This document shows, piece by piece, positions 36,611 through 45,532 of a stretch of DNA of 64,000 nt. A model generated the notes under the pieces. That model worked only from the letters and a program-made list of their open reading frames with translations, searched no databases and was not told the DNA's origin. Each line of letters begins with the position of its first letter. The first letter of the stretch is position 1. The DNA is taken from NCBI GenBank assembly GCA_963783145.1, contig CAWAMM010000002.1, positions 1,431,455 through 1,495,454 on the forward strand. The letters are read 5' to 3'. The position numbers were made by a program, and so were the translations under genes. The stretch comes from DATGKG01 sp963783145. GTDB lineage: Bacteria > Desulfobacterota > Binatia > Binatales > Binataceae.

Positions 36611-36686
36611 TGGTGGGCAGGGGTGGAATCGAACCGCCGACACAAGGATTTTCAGTCCTTTGCTCTACCGACTGAGCTACCTGCCC
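36611..36686 (-). tRNA. tRNA-Phe (anticodon GAA)
   Basis: Minus-strand cloverleaf of 76 bases including an encoded CCA. The acceptor GGGCAGG pairs with CCTGCCC, the anticodon loop is CTGAAAA with anticodon GAA, and the T-loop is GGTTCGATTCC. It is transcribed toward the open intergenic region at its left and lies just upstream of gshB on the chromosome map. Confidence 0.95.
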
Positions 36687-36746
36687 ACCGTTGCGCGTCG
36701 CGCAGAACCTTCATTGCTACCGATCCGCGCGGCGGCATGCAACCGC

Positions 36747-37706
36747 CTACCGCTGCAACGTTGCGACCCGTGACTCGACGAAATCGATCACCTTCGCTTC
36801 GAGGTTCACGCCATCGAGGCGATCGATCTCCTGTACTCCGGTCGGGCTCGTAACATTCACCTCGGTGAGGTAATCGCCGATGATGTCGAGGCCGACAAAG
36901 TAGAGCCCATCGTGTTCGAGACGCGGGCGCAGAATGCGGCAGATCTCGCGATCGCGCGGCGTGATCGGCGCCTGAATGGTGTTGCCGCCGACGTGGATGT
37001 TCCCGCGATGCTCATCATCGCGCGGAACCCGCAGCGTGCCTCCGATTGGTTCACCATTGAGCACGATGAGTCGCTTGTCGCCGTTGCGCACCTCAGGAAT
37101 GTAGCGCTGCGCCATGATGGGTTGCGTCTCGAAGTGAGTGACGGTTTCGAGAATCGCGCCCAGGTTGCGATCGCCGACGCTCACCAGGAACACCCCTTCG
37201 CCACCATGACCCCCGAGCGGCTTGACGATCATCTGCCCGCCCTGCTCCATCAGAAATTTGCGCAGGCGCGTGGCTTCGTAGGTTACCAGCGTGGGCGGAA
37301 TCGCCTCGGGAAAATTTAGTTGATAGAGCTTTTCGTTCGCGGTCAGCAGCGCGTTGGGCCGATTGATGACAAAGGTCCGGCGGGTGTCGGCCAGCGCGAG
37401 GAGCATCGCCGCGTAGGCGAACGGCGCATCGACGGGAGGATCCTTGCGCATGAAAATCGCGTGAAAATGCTCGAGCTGAAAATCGGTGCCCTCGTCGAGG
37501 AATTTGTAGTGCGGCGTCGCGCGCGCAACCTCGCATCGCCGCGCGAAGGCGTATGGCTGATGGCCACGCGCCACGAGGTCGCGCAGGCCCGCGAAGTAGA
37601 CCTCGTGCCCGCGCGCGATCGCTTCGAGCATAAAGGCAAAGGTGGTGTCCTTGTCCACCAGCACTTGCGACAACGGATCCATTACGAACAGAAATCTATG
37701 GGGCAC
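36747..37706 (-). CDS. gshB: Glutathione synthetase
   Basis: ATP-grasp protein of 319 residues, standard for bacterial GshB. Landmarks are FVMDPLSQVLVDKDTTFAFMLEA at the N-terminus, FMRKDPPVDAPFAYA, the ATP-binding MIVKPLGGHGGEGVF, RYIPEVRNGDKRLIVLNGEPI, and EVNVTSPTG near the end. It adds glycine to gamma-glutamylcysteine. No gshA is visible nearby; the GST gene at 57.4 kb would be a user of the product. It follows rsmE by 3 bases on the same strand, so they are likely cotranscribed. Confidence 0.95.
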   Translation of the reverse strand: MPHRFLFVMDPLSQVLVDKDTTFAFMLEAIARGHEVYFAGLRDLVARGHQPYAFARRCEVARATPHYKFLDEGTDFQLEHFHAIFMRKDPPVDAPFAYAAMLLALADTRRTFVINRPNALLTANEKLYQLNFPEAIPPTLVTYEATRLRKFLMEQGGQMIVKPLGGHGGEGVFLVSVGDRNLGAILETVTHFETQPIMAQRYIPEVRNGDKRLIVLNGEPIGGTLRVPRDDEHRGNIHVGGNTIQAPITPRDREICRILRPRLEHDGLYFVGLDIIGDYLTEVNVTSPTGVQEIDRLDGVNLEAKVIDFVESRVATLQR

Positions 37707-37709
37707 CGA

Positions 37710-38447
37710 TCAATCTCCTGTGCGAAGTTCGTCGAGCAGCGCGGCGGCTACGCTCACCGCCGCGATCGCCGCGGTCTCGCTGCGCAGCCGATTGTTGCCG
37801 AGACCCACGCCGATAAATCCCGCACGCTTCGCGAGATCCAGCTCGTCATCAGTAAAATCGCCCTCGGGACCGCATGCCACGATGATCCCGCGCGGCTGGA
37901 TGCGTCGTATCACCGATGCCATTGGCTCCGCTCCCATCGTGCAAATCATCTTAAGCGGCGCGGTCTCGGGCGCGCCTCCAGCGAGCGTGTCTTTTGCGAG
38001 GGTTTCAATCAAGTCCGCGAAGCGCATCGGTTCATGGAGTTCCAAGGTCTGAGGGGCGAGGCTTTGCTTCGCGGCCGCAGTCGCGAGGCGCCGCCATCTG
38101 GCGATACGTTCGGCGCCGGAAGCATGCACCACACTGCGCGCGCACAGCATCGGCCACAACTCGGTCACGCCCAGCTCGGCCGCTTTTTCAACAATGAAAT
38201 CCATCCGCGGACCTTTGATGATGGCGGTCGCGAGGCTCAATGGCGGCATCTGACGAGCAGGCGCGGTTTTTTCGATTCGCACAATCGCTCGGTCGTCTCC
38301 GATTCTTTCGATACGCGCCAAATGTTCGGCATTATCCGGCGCGAGTAATGAGACAGCATCACCCTCGCGCAACCGCATCACATCGCGCAGATGGTGCAGT
38401 TCGGCGCCATCGAGGATCGCGACGCGTTCGACGATCGGATGGTGCAA
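37710..38447 (-). CDS. rsmE: 16S rRNA (uracil1498-N3)-methyltransferase
   Basis: Protein of about 245 residues of the RsmE/SPOUT family: HHLRDVMRLREGD near the N-terminus, IIKGPRMDFIVEKAAELGVTELWP in the middle, and the SAM-knot end CGPEGDFTDDELDLAK followed by LGNNRLRSETAAIAAV. It methylates U1498 of 16S rRNA. The usual MRRFF-like opening is missing. The only reasonable start is TTG at 38447, and a palindromic repeat sits 24-120 bases upstream, so the native start may have been displaced. It lies downstream of prmA, a common pairing. Confidence 0.9.
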   Translation of the reverse strand: MHHPIVERVAILDGAELHHLRDVMRLREGDAVSLLAPDNAEHLARIERIGDDRAIVRIEKTAPARQMPPLSLATAIIKGPRMDFIVEKAAELGVTELWPMLCARSVVHASGAERIARWRRLATAAAKQSLAPQTLELHEPMRFADLIETLAKDTLAGGAPETAPLKMICTMGAEPMASVIRRIQPRGIIVACGPEGDFTDDELDLAKRAGFIGVGLGNNRLRSETAAIAAVSVAAALLDELRTGD

Positions 38448-38468
38448 CGCGAAGCGAGGCGGCGCGAC

Positions 38469-39453
38469 TCAACCTAACCCCCGACCCCTTCCCTTGAGGG
38501 AAGGGGAGTCATTTTGATTTTTCCCTCCCCTCAAGGGGAGGGCAGAGCGCCGCTTTGCGGCGCGAGGGAGAGGTCTGCGAAACATCATCGTGATCCATCC
38601 GCGCGATACGGTCGTGTTCGTGAGTTGCAACTCGGGCGCGTAATGCGAGGCAACCGATTTCGCCTCGCGCGCGAGAATTCCACCCAGCACCAGATGCCCG
38701 CCCCGCGCGATGACACGCGTCAGGTCGGGCGCCATCGCGATCAGTGTCTTGCTAAGGATGTTGGCGACGACCAAATCGAATTTTCCTCGCACCGTAGCGA
38801 TCGGAGTCGTAGAGAATGCGATGCGCTTCGGCACCTCGTTGAGTTCCGCGTTCTCGCGCGCATTCTCCAAAGCGAGCGCATCATTGTCGATCGCGACAAT
38901 CTTTGGGCACCCGAAGCATCGCCATCGCAATCCCGAGGATCCCTGAGCCCGTCCCGACGTCGATTGCTCGCGCAATCCTATGATGAGCGACGAGATCATC
39001 GATCGCGAGCAGCGCGCCATTGGTCGTCGGATGATGCCCCGTTCCAAATGCTTGTCCCGGCAACACGGTGATGCTGATTCGACCGGGCTCAGTCGCGCGA
39101 TGCCAGGGCGGCACTATGAGAAAGCGCTCCCCAATCGGCAACGGCTTGAAGCGCGACTGCCACATCGTCGCCCATCCCGGATCGACGATCGATTCCGAGG
39201 CGCGATCGCGGTCGGAAGCAGCAAGCATTCCCGCCTCTCGCATCGCGTTGCGAATCGCGCGAAGTTTCACCGGCCGAAGTACGGTGAAATATGCGTCCAG
39301 CGTAACCGGACGGCGCGACTTCGGCCCCGCCCTGCCCCCGCGCTCGACCGCGCATCCGAGCGCGCCATGCGCGACGAGAATTCCCGCGGCCTCGTCGGCG
39401 AGTCCGGCGGGTGTTTCGAACGTCGCCTTGATATAGACCGGCTTCGATACCAT
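38469..39453 (-). pseudogene. prmA: Ribosomal protein L11 methyltransferase, frameshifted
   Basis: The 5' part (from 39453) encodes the PrmA N-domain and the SAM site GQAFGTGHHPTT and DVGTGSGILGIAMAML. At about 38912-38916 the frame changes. Continuation as GCPKIVAIDNDALALENAREN and VVANILSKTLIAMAPDL is in the next frame, consistent with one extra base in CTTCGGG. The enzyme trimethylates L11 and is dispensable in many bacteria. The second frame then reads through the palindromic repeat, so about 33 C-terminal residues derive from repeat DNA. It is either a true pseudogene or a one-base sequence error. Confidence 0.8.
38471..38565. repeat. Composite palindromic repeat (three hairpins)
   Basis: Three perfect hairpins in a row: CCCCTTCCCT/AGGGAAGGGG (38485-38506), CCCTCCCCT/AGGGGAGGG (38523-38542) and GCGCCGC/GCGGCGC (38547-38563). 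The first is preceded by AACCTAACCC, the same lead seen in the copies at 55126, 58009, 60111 and 63083. It lies between prmA and rsmE and forms the 3' coding end of prmA. Confidence 0.85.
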
Positions 39454-39542
39454 CGAAGTCGATGATTACGCAGTCGCGCGCGGTATGGAATGCGCTCTTG
39501 GGAGGTTTGACAGCCTACCGGCCTCGGAGCTATGAGTTTAAG

Positions 39543-39555
39543 TTCAGTAACTGAA
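39543..39555. promoter_or_regulatory. Inverted repeat TTCAGT-A-ACTGAA upstream of the TetR gene
   Basis: Perfect 6-base arms around one base, 24 bases before the TetR start, with another ATTCAGTTT half-site at 39561. Its position suggests autoregulation of the TetR-monooxygenase operon. Confidence 0.5.
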
Positions 39556-39578
39556 GCTCCATTCAGTTTCCGTTTCAA

Positions 39579-40349
39579 ATGAGCGTACAGGATCGAAAAA
39601 GGCGCGAACGACGCGCCCGCCGACAAACGATTCTCGAGGCCGCCGCTGCGGTCTTCGCGCAGCACGGCCTCGATAGCGCCACCATCGAAATGGTCGCGCA
39701 GAAGGCCGAGGTCGCGGTCGGCACCATCTACCTCTATTTCCATTCCCGCGATGATCTCTTTCTGCAGCTCACGGCCGATCGCATCGAGGGACTCACCACT
39801 CGTTATGCGGCTATCCAGGCGTCGAAGCTCGACCCCCTAACCGAACTGCGCACGATGGCGCGAGCCTACATCGATTACCTCAACAACTCGCGCGAGCTGT
39901 TTCTGATTCATCAGTCGGTCGGTTATGCGCGGATTCGCAAACGCCTCAAGCGCAAGACGGAGTTCGAGCACTACAATCAGGTGCTCAGCCTGGGCCATAA
40001 GACCTTTGGGCAGTGGGAGGCCGCGGTCGGCAGGGTTTATGAGCTCGGCCTCATTCCCAATGTGATGGATCTCGCGACCACCGCATCGGTCATGTGGGCC
40101 AGCCTCAACGGCGCCTTTATGCTGACCGGCCAGGACAATACTTTCCGCGAGCTGACCGGACTCAACCCGGATAATTTTGTCGAGCGCGCGTTCGAGTTTC
40201 ATCTGAGCGCCGCGCAGGCTCTCGCGGCCCGCAACGGAAGCGGGAATAGCAATGGACGAAAGACACGGGCGAAGACCAGTGTCGTTAAAAATAGAGAAGC
40301 GAACGGGAAAACATTTTCGCAAGATTCAGCCGCGACGGCGCACGCCTGA
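39579..40349 (+). CDS. TetR/AcrR-family transcriptional regulator
   Basis: Protein of 256 residues. The N-terminal HTH reads RRQTILEAAAAVFAQHGLDSATIEMVAQKAEVAVGTIYLYF, the TetR signature. The ligand-binding part (residues 65-215) is helical, and the last 35 residues form a basic, Ser/Lys-rich tail. It lies 57 bases before the monooxygenase-hydrolase gene on the same strand and probably controls it through the inverted repeat just upstream. The inducer is unknown. Confidence 0.9.
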   Translation: MSVQDRKRRERRARRQTILEAAAAVFAQHGLDSATIEMVAQKAEVAVGTIYLYFHSRDDLFLQLTADRIEGLTTRYAAIQASKLDPLTELRTMARAYIDYLNNSRELFLIHQSVGYARIRKRLKRKTEFEHYNQVLSLGHKTFGQWEAAVGRVYELGLIPNVMDLATTASVMWASLNGAFMLTGQDNTFRELTGLNPDNFVERAFEFHLSAAQALAARNGSGNSNGRKTRAKTSVVKNREANGKTFSQDSAATAHA

Positions 40350-40406
40350 GCGGAACGCTGCCGGGCGCCGCCGACAGAACACGCAAAAGCATATGAAGGA
40401 GAGCAT

Positions 40407-42497
40407 ATGAAATTTACCTGGTTCCATCTGATGCCGTATCGGTATCTGCCCGAGGACTTCAAGGACAAGTACCGCAGCGTATGGGTTGATATTCCGCAAA
40501 ACCTGTACGACCCCAAAGTCGGCCATAGGCTCTACAACGACTATCTCGATCAGCTGGAGTTTGCCGACCAGATGGGCTTCGACGGCCTCGGCATCAACGA
40601 GCATCATCAGAATGCCTACGGGATGATGCCGTCGCCGAACATCATGGCGGCCTCGCTCGCGCGCCGCACCCGCAACGCCAACATCGTCGTGCTCGGCAAC
40701 TCGATCGCGCTGTACAATCCGCCGATCCGGGTGGCCGAGGAATTCGCGATGCTCGATGTCATTTCGGGCGGTCGGCTGGTTGCCGGTTTCCCGGTCGGCA
40801 CCTCGATGGACACCAACTTTTGCTACGGCGAAATTCCCGCGACTCTGCGCGAGAAGTACTATGAGGCGCATGATCTGATCATCAAGGCGTGGAAGGAACC
40901 GGAGATGTTTTCCTTCAACGGCAAGTACACCAAGCTCCGCTATGTCAATCTGTGGCCGAAGCCAATCCAGAAGCCGCATCCCCCGATCTGGATTCCAGGC
41001 GGCGGCTCGGTCGAGACCTGGGACTTCTGCGCGCGCAATGACTACAACTACAGCTTCCTTTCCTACTTCGGGTACATCGCGGGCAAGAAGGTCGCCGACG
41101 GCTACTGGGACGTGATGGCGAAGATGGGCAAGCCGCTCAACCCCTACTCGATGGGATTCGCTCAGGTGGTCGCGGTTGCCGAGACCGACGAGCAGGCCGA
41201 GAAAGACTACTCGGCGCACATGGACTACTTCTACAATCGATGCCTGCACGTGTACGACGGCTTCGCCGATGCGCCCGGATATCGCACCGTCAAAACCATC
41301 AAGGCCGGAATCCTCGGCCAGGTCGGCGATCAGGCCGCGCTGCGCCGCGAGGGACTGAAGTGGAAGGATTTCATCGATCAGGGCTACGTCATCGCGGGCT
41401 CACCCAAGACCGTGCGTGAGCGCCTGCGCGAGGCGATGAAGTCGCTCAACTGCGGACATCTGATGATGCTGATGCAGCTCGGCTCAATGCCGCCGGAGCT
41501 GGTAACCAAGAGCACCGAGCTGTTCGCCCGCGAGTGCATGCCGTATCTGCGCGACCTCTGGACCGGATGGGAAGACAAGTGGTCGGCGAATCCGATGCCG
41601 GCTTCCGACCGCGCGATTCCCGCGCCGGTCGATTTCGAGATCAAGGTGCCGAAGCATACCAATGGCCATGCGCGGCCCAATCGGCGCGAACGCCGAGACA
41701 CGGAGTGCGAAGTAATGAAAACCACTAAACAACTCCTCGGCGGTAAGTTCTCGATCGAGATGTGGGAATTCGGCAGCGGCGACCCGTTGTTGTTCGTCCA
41801 TGGCGCCGGCGGCTTTTTCGGCGTCGATCCGTTCCTCGAAGAGCTGGGCAAGACGCATAAGGTCTATGCGCCCCATTTTCCGGGCTATGGCGAATCGACC
41901 GGCAGTGAGCACATCGATGATGTCATCGACGCGGCGCTCTTTTATCACGAGCTGATGGACGAGCTGAAAATCCCGACCGCTGACATTGTCGGCCATTCGA
42001 TGGGCGGGATGCTGGCGGCGGAAATCGCGGCGCTCGATAACAGCCGTGCGAAAAAGCTGGTGCTGGTCGCGCCCGCAGGATTCTGGCTCGAAGAGCATCC
42101 GATTCCCGATCTGTTCGCGGCCAAGCTCGATGAGATCGCGCCCCTGATGTTCCATGATCCGAAAAGCCCGATGGCGCAGGCCTTTGGCGCGATCCCGACC
42201 GACTTCAAGGAGCTCGAAACGATGTACGTCGAGCGGGTGAAGCGGTTCTCGACCGCGAGCAAATTCCTGTGGCCGATTCCGGATCGCGGGCTGAAGAAGC
42301 GCGCCTATCGCATCAAGGCGCCGACCCTGGTGCTATGGGGCGCGTCCGACAAACTGATTCCGCCGGTTTATGCGAAGGAGTTCACCAAGCGCATTGCGGG
42401 AGCGAAGGAGCAGGTGATCGCGGAAGCCGGCCACATGCTGCCGTATGAGCAGAACGACGCGTTCTGCAAGGCAATCAACGCTTTTTTGAAAGGTTAA
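40407..42497 (+). CDS. Fusion of luciferase-like flavin monooxygenase and alpha/beta hydrolase
   Basis: One frame of 696 residues. Residues 1-400 are a bacterial luciferase-like (LLM) flavin-dependent monooxygenase: KFTWFHLMPYRYLP, GLGINEHHQNAYGMMPSPN, GRLVAGFPVGT and GSPKTVRERLREAM. A charged linker (about 405-435) follows. Residues 437-696 are an alpha/beta hydrolase with HGAGGFFGVDPF, nucleophile GHSMGGML, acid in GASDKLIP and C-terminal AGHMLP. A Met at 437 (41715) could be an internal start of a once separate gene. AAGGAGAG lies at ideal spacing before the first ATG. Oxidation followed by hydrolysis in one polypeptide is plausible. Confidence 0.8.
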   Translation: MKFTWFHLMPYRYLPEDFKDKYRSVWVDIPQNLYDPKVGHRLYNDYLDQLEFADQMGFDGLGINEHHQNAYGMMPSPNIMAASLARRTRNANIVVLGNSIALYNPPIRVAEEFAMLDVISGGRLVAGFPVGTSMDTNFCYGEIPATLREKYYEAHDLIIKAWKEPEMFSFNGKYTKLRYVNLWPKPIQKPHPPIWIPGGGSVETWDFCARNDYNYSFLSYFGYIAGKKVADGYWDVMAKMGKPLNPYSMGFAQVVAVAETDEQAEKDYSAHMDYFYNRCLHVYDGFADAPGYRTVKTIKAGILGQVGDQAALRREGLKWKDFIDQGYVIAGSPKTVRERLREAMKSLNCGHLMMLMQLGSMPPELVTKSTELFARECMPYLRDLWTGWEDKWSANPMPASDRAIPAPVDFEIKVPKHTNGHARPNRRERRDTECEVMKTTKQLLGGKFSIEMWEFGSGDPLLFVHGAGGFFGVDPFLEELGKTHKVYAPHFPGYGESTGSEHIDDVIDAALFYHELMDELKIPTADIVGHSMGGMLAAEIAALDNSRAKKLVLVAPAGFWLEEHPIPDLFAAKLDEIAPLMFHDPKSPMAQAFGAIPTDFKELETMYVERVKRFSTASKFLWPIPDRGLKKRAYRIKAPTLVLWGASDKLIPPVYAKEFTKRIAGAKEQVIAEAGHMLPYEQNDAFCKAINAFLKG

Positions 42498-42586
42498 TCG
42501 GCCTGGGGGGATAGTGGCGCACCGCTGCCCCCTCACACAGAAGAGTTTCACTCCGAGTGCGGCGTCAGGCTCGGCGCACAATGAAA

Positions 42587-42615
42587 AAAGGCCGGATCAT
42601 CGAGATCCGGCCTTT
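42587..42615. terminator. Bidirectional Rho-independent terminator
   Basis: Perfect 12-base stem AAAGGCCGGATC/GATCCGGCCTTT with loop ATCGA, with A- and T-rich flanks. It sits between the converging fusion gene and the sigma54-type regulator, so it can serve both strands. Confidence 0.85.
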
Positions 42616-42636
42616 CCATTGTTCGAGGCGTGCCGT

Positions 42637-43812
42637 CTACAGTCGAGGCTGTTGCGACCGCGGCACAGGCGCAGGAATTATCCCGCGCCCCTTGAAGTCG
42701 GTCACGCCGTAGCGATTGATCATTCGATACACCGTGTAGCGAGAAACGCCCATCAGTTCAGCCGCGCGAACGCAGTTGCCCGCGCTTGCCTGAAGCGCCT
42801 GAGTCAGCGCATTTTTCGACGCGCGCTCGATCGCGGAGTTGAGTGAATGCCGCGCCGTCTCCGGCTGCTCCGGTGCCGACTCATGCGCGAAGACCGTGCT
42901 CTCCGGGCCGGGCGTCGCCGCTTGGCGAGGCTCAATCAGGCTTTCATTGAGCGCGGTTGCGTCCGGGAGGTCGGCGCGCGAAATACAATCCGAATCGGTC
43001 ATCATCAATGCGCTCTGAATCGCATGCGAAAGCTGGCGCACATTTCCGGGCCATTCGGCGGAGCACAAGGTTTCCAGCGCTGAACGCGATATGAACCGGA
43101 CCTGCTTTCCAAAGGCGCGGCCGTGATGCTCGATAAAGTACGCGATCAGGGCCGGAATCCCTTCCCGGCGTTCGCGCAGCGGCGGCACGGCGATGACCGT
43201 GGAGTGGAGCCGATAGTACAAGTCAGCGCGAAAGCTGCCCTCTCTCATCATCGCTTTCAAATCGCGGTTGGTAGCGCAAACCAGACGAATATCAACTTTG
43301 TAGGTGTGCGCCGAGCCGACCGGCTGAACCTCATGCGACTCGACCGCGCGCAAAAGTTTCGGCTGCAGATTGAGCGGAAGTTCGCCGACTTCGTCGAGGA
43401 AAAGCGTACCGCCATTGGCCGAGCGAAAATATCCTAGCGATTCCTCGCGTGCATCGGTAAACGCGCCCTTCACGTGACCGAACAGTTGCGATTCGGCCAG
43501 CGTCGCAACCAGGTTCGAGCAGTTGAAGGTCACAAACGGGCCGTTCGGAACCGGGCCCTGCTGATGGATCGCGCGCGAGATCAGCTCTTTGCCGACCCCG
43601 GATTCACCCTGCACCAAGACCGCGGTCTTATACGGCGCGATGCGCGCGATCGAGGCCATCACTTTGCGCACCGGTTCGGACTCCACCAGCATCCCGGCAA
43701 CCTGTTCGGAGCCGCCGGTCAGTTCGGCGATCGAGATCCAACCCTCCCGCTCTCCGCAGAGGCCACGATCAAAGGTTTTGAAAATGGATTGGTCAGTAAA
43801 TCGAGCAGTCAT
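42637..43812 (-). CDS. Sigma54-type AAA+ regulator with altered GAFTGA loop
   Basis: About 391 residues from the ATG at 43812, which follows a GGGGGG ribosome site; a longer frame to 43992 looks non-coding. The AAA+ domain has Walker A GESGVGKE, Walker B GGTLFLDEVGELP and LYYRLHS. The sigma54-contact loop reads GAFTDA instead of GAFTGA. The Fis-type HTH is at the C-terminus (GNCVRAAELMGVSRYTVYRMI), followed by a short Pro/Arg tail. No receiver domain is present. The loop change suggests it may act as a repressor or at sigma70 promoters, as TyrR-like proteins do. Confidence 0.8.
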   Translation of the reverse strand: MTARFTDQSIFKTFDRGLCGEREGWISIAELTGGSEQVAGMLVESEPVRKVMASIARIAPYKTAVLVQGESGVGKELISRAIHQQGPVPNGPFVTFNCSNLVATLAESQLFGHVKGAFTDAREESLGYFRSANGGTLFLDEVGELPLNLQPKLLRAVESHEVQPVGSAHTYKVDIRLVCATNRDLKAMMREGSFRADLYYRLHSTVIAVPPLRERREGIPALIAYFIEHHGRAFGKQVRFISRSALETLCSAEWPGNVRQLSHAIQSALMMTDSDCISRADLPDATALNESLIEPRQAATPGPESTVFAHESAPEQPETARHSLNSAIERASKNALTQALQASAGNCVRAAELMGVSRYTVYRMINRYGVTDFKGRGIIPAPVPRSQQPRL

Positions 43813-44097
43813 TGGTCCCCCCATTGCCGCAGATTCAGCGAGCACTCCGCTGTTTTCGGGCGAAACCCAAGGCTCGAATCGTGCCAGCCTCGGGAAATCA
43901 TCCCGTTTCGCACAAATATCTACTAACAGTACGTATAAATATCCTACATTGCGACGCCAAAGGTCAAGCGTGACTATCGCCTGGTCGGCCATCGCAGCAG
44001 TCGGCGAGTGCGAGGCAAAGCGAATGCCTTCCTAAGCCGCCGCCAATGATCCAATCACTGTGCCTACGCCGCCCCTCCCTGCTAAAATTCCTCCACC

Positions 44098-45042
44098 ATG
44101 GCATTTGAACAAGCGGCTACCGTCGCGGCGGAGCCGACCAACTCCTTTTTCGATCACCAAGGTCTCAAACTTCACTATCTCGATTGGGGCGGCGATCCGA
44201 CCCAGCGCACCTTCGTCCTGCTGCATGGCGGCGGAGCGCACGCGCATTGGTGGGATTACGTAGCGCCCGAACTGGTCCCCTATGGCCACGTCGTCGCACT
44301 CGATTTCCGGGGCCATGGCCGCAGCGGATGGTCGAGCGATGCCGACTACGGCCCCCCTTCATATATTCATGATGTCCGCGCCCTCATCGATCACCTCGGC
44401 ACCAAGGTAGTACTGGTCGGGCACTCGATGGGCGGGGCGGTGGCGCAGTGGTGCGCGGTCACGTTTCCGGAAAAACTCGCGGCTTTGGTCGTGGTCGATT
44501 CTCCGGCCGGCCCACCTCCGCTGTGGCGGCGGCTGCAATGGCGATGGCGGCGGCGGGCGCAAGGCGGCAAACGTCCCGAGCTGAAATCGGCCGACGACAT
44601 CATCCGTAAATTTCGCCTCTCGCCGCCGGGAACCTATCTGACCAAAGAGCAACTCGAACAGCTCGCGCTGAAGGGCGCGCTGCAACTCCCCAACGGGCAC
44701 TGGGCGTTTCGCTTCGATCCGGAAACGCGCGCATGGCGCAAGCACAAGGGAAGTATGAAGCGTCCGAACCTTAAGCAGGTCAAACTGCCGACCCTGATTC
44801 TGCGCGGCGCGGAGAGCACGCTGGTCGGCGGCGGACACGCGCGGCGGATGAATCGTAACGTCAAAGGCTCGGTCTACAAGGAAATCCCGCGCGCCTTCCA
44901 TCACGTGCCGCTGGACAATCCCGAGGCAACCGCGGCGGCGATCATCGAGTTCGTGGAAGAGAGAAAGATCGACCAGGCTAAGTCTTCTTCGCAGAAGCGC
45001 AGTATGCCGCAGGCGGATCTTGAAACGGACCCCGCCGCATAA
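44098..45042 (+). CDS. Alpha/beta hydrolase
   Basis: Protein of 314 residues: LHYLDWGG, oxyanion HGGGAHAHWWDY, nucleophile VGHSMGGAV, and histidine in AFHHVPLDNPE. A basic Arg/Trp-rich cap segment (LWRRLQWRWRRRAQGGK) follows the nucleophile. The C-terminal 20 residues are polar and probably disordered. It belongs to the large dehalogenase/esterase group; the substrate is unknown. It is divergent from the GAFTDA regulator. Confidence 0.8.
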   Translation: MAFEQAATVAAEPTNSFFDHQGLKLHYLDWGGDPTQRTFVLLHGGGAHAHWWDYVAPELVPYGHVVALDFRGHGRSGWSSDADYGPPSYIHDVRALIDHLGTKVVLVGHSMGGAVAQWCAVTFPEKLAALVVVDSPAGPPPLWRRLQWRWRRRAQGGKRPELKSADDIIRKFRLSPPGTYLTKEQLEQLALKGALQLPNGHWAFRFDPETRAWRKHKGSMKRPNLKQVKLPTLILRGAESTLVGGGHARRMNRNVKGSVYKEIPRAFHHVPLDNPEATAAAIIEFVEERKIDQAKSSSQKRSMPQADLETDPAA

Positions 45043-45064
45043 ACATTTGTCGGTGAGCATCGGT

Positions 45065-45406
45065 CTACACCCGCAACATGAAATCGCTGAGATCCAATGC
45101 GAAGGTACCATCGGTCAGCTGCATCGACTTGGGCGAACGCTTGAGTTGCAATCGCGTAAGGTCCTGATCGCGTGGCAACACGAAGATGATGTCGCCGGAC
45201 GCGAGCGTGATGACGCGCACCCGCTCCTCGCCGCGCCGCTCGGCCCCACTGACCTCGTACGGGCTGACATGGTAGGAGAAGCCGCGCGCGCGGATCACGT
45301 TCATCGCGAATTCCTCGACCACGCCGACGAACAGGCGCGTGTTGTCGTCCTTGAACAGACGCTTGTCGATTACCAGGATGCGATCGCCCTCGGTGACTAT
45401 CGCCAT
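45065..45406 (-). CDS. Hypothetical protein (113 aa)
   Basis: Soluble, strand-rich protein of 113 residues: DRILVIDKRLF, TRLFVGVVEEFAMNVIRARGFSYHV, RVRVITLASGDIIFVLP. It looks like a small beta-barrel-type domain with a long loop rich in Arg and Glu. I do not recognise a family. Codon use is typical, and the frame lies tail to tail with the hydrolase gene. Confidence 0.6.
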   Translation of the reverse strand: MAIVTEGDRILVIDKRLFKDDNTRLFVGVVEEFAMNVIRARGFSYHVSPYEVSGAERRGEERVRVITLASGDIIFVLPRDQDLTRLQLKRSPKSMQLTDGTFALDLSDFMLRV

Positions 45407-45532
45407 CGTGCCTACCCTCCAGTCCCGCTATGCGATGCGCTGATCCTTACGACAAACCTCGCGCGAGGCAATTGGCAACCCAGGCATCCGCTCCGTAAAT
45501 GATTTGCGTTGGGAGGAACCCGCAGCCGACCG

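Noticed and set aside
40407..41740. Separate monooxygenase gene ending before the hydrolase
   Set aside because: No stop codon exists between the domains in this sequence; kept as one frame with an internal-start caveat.
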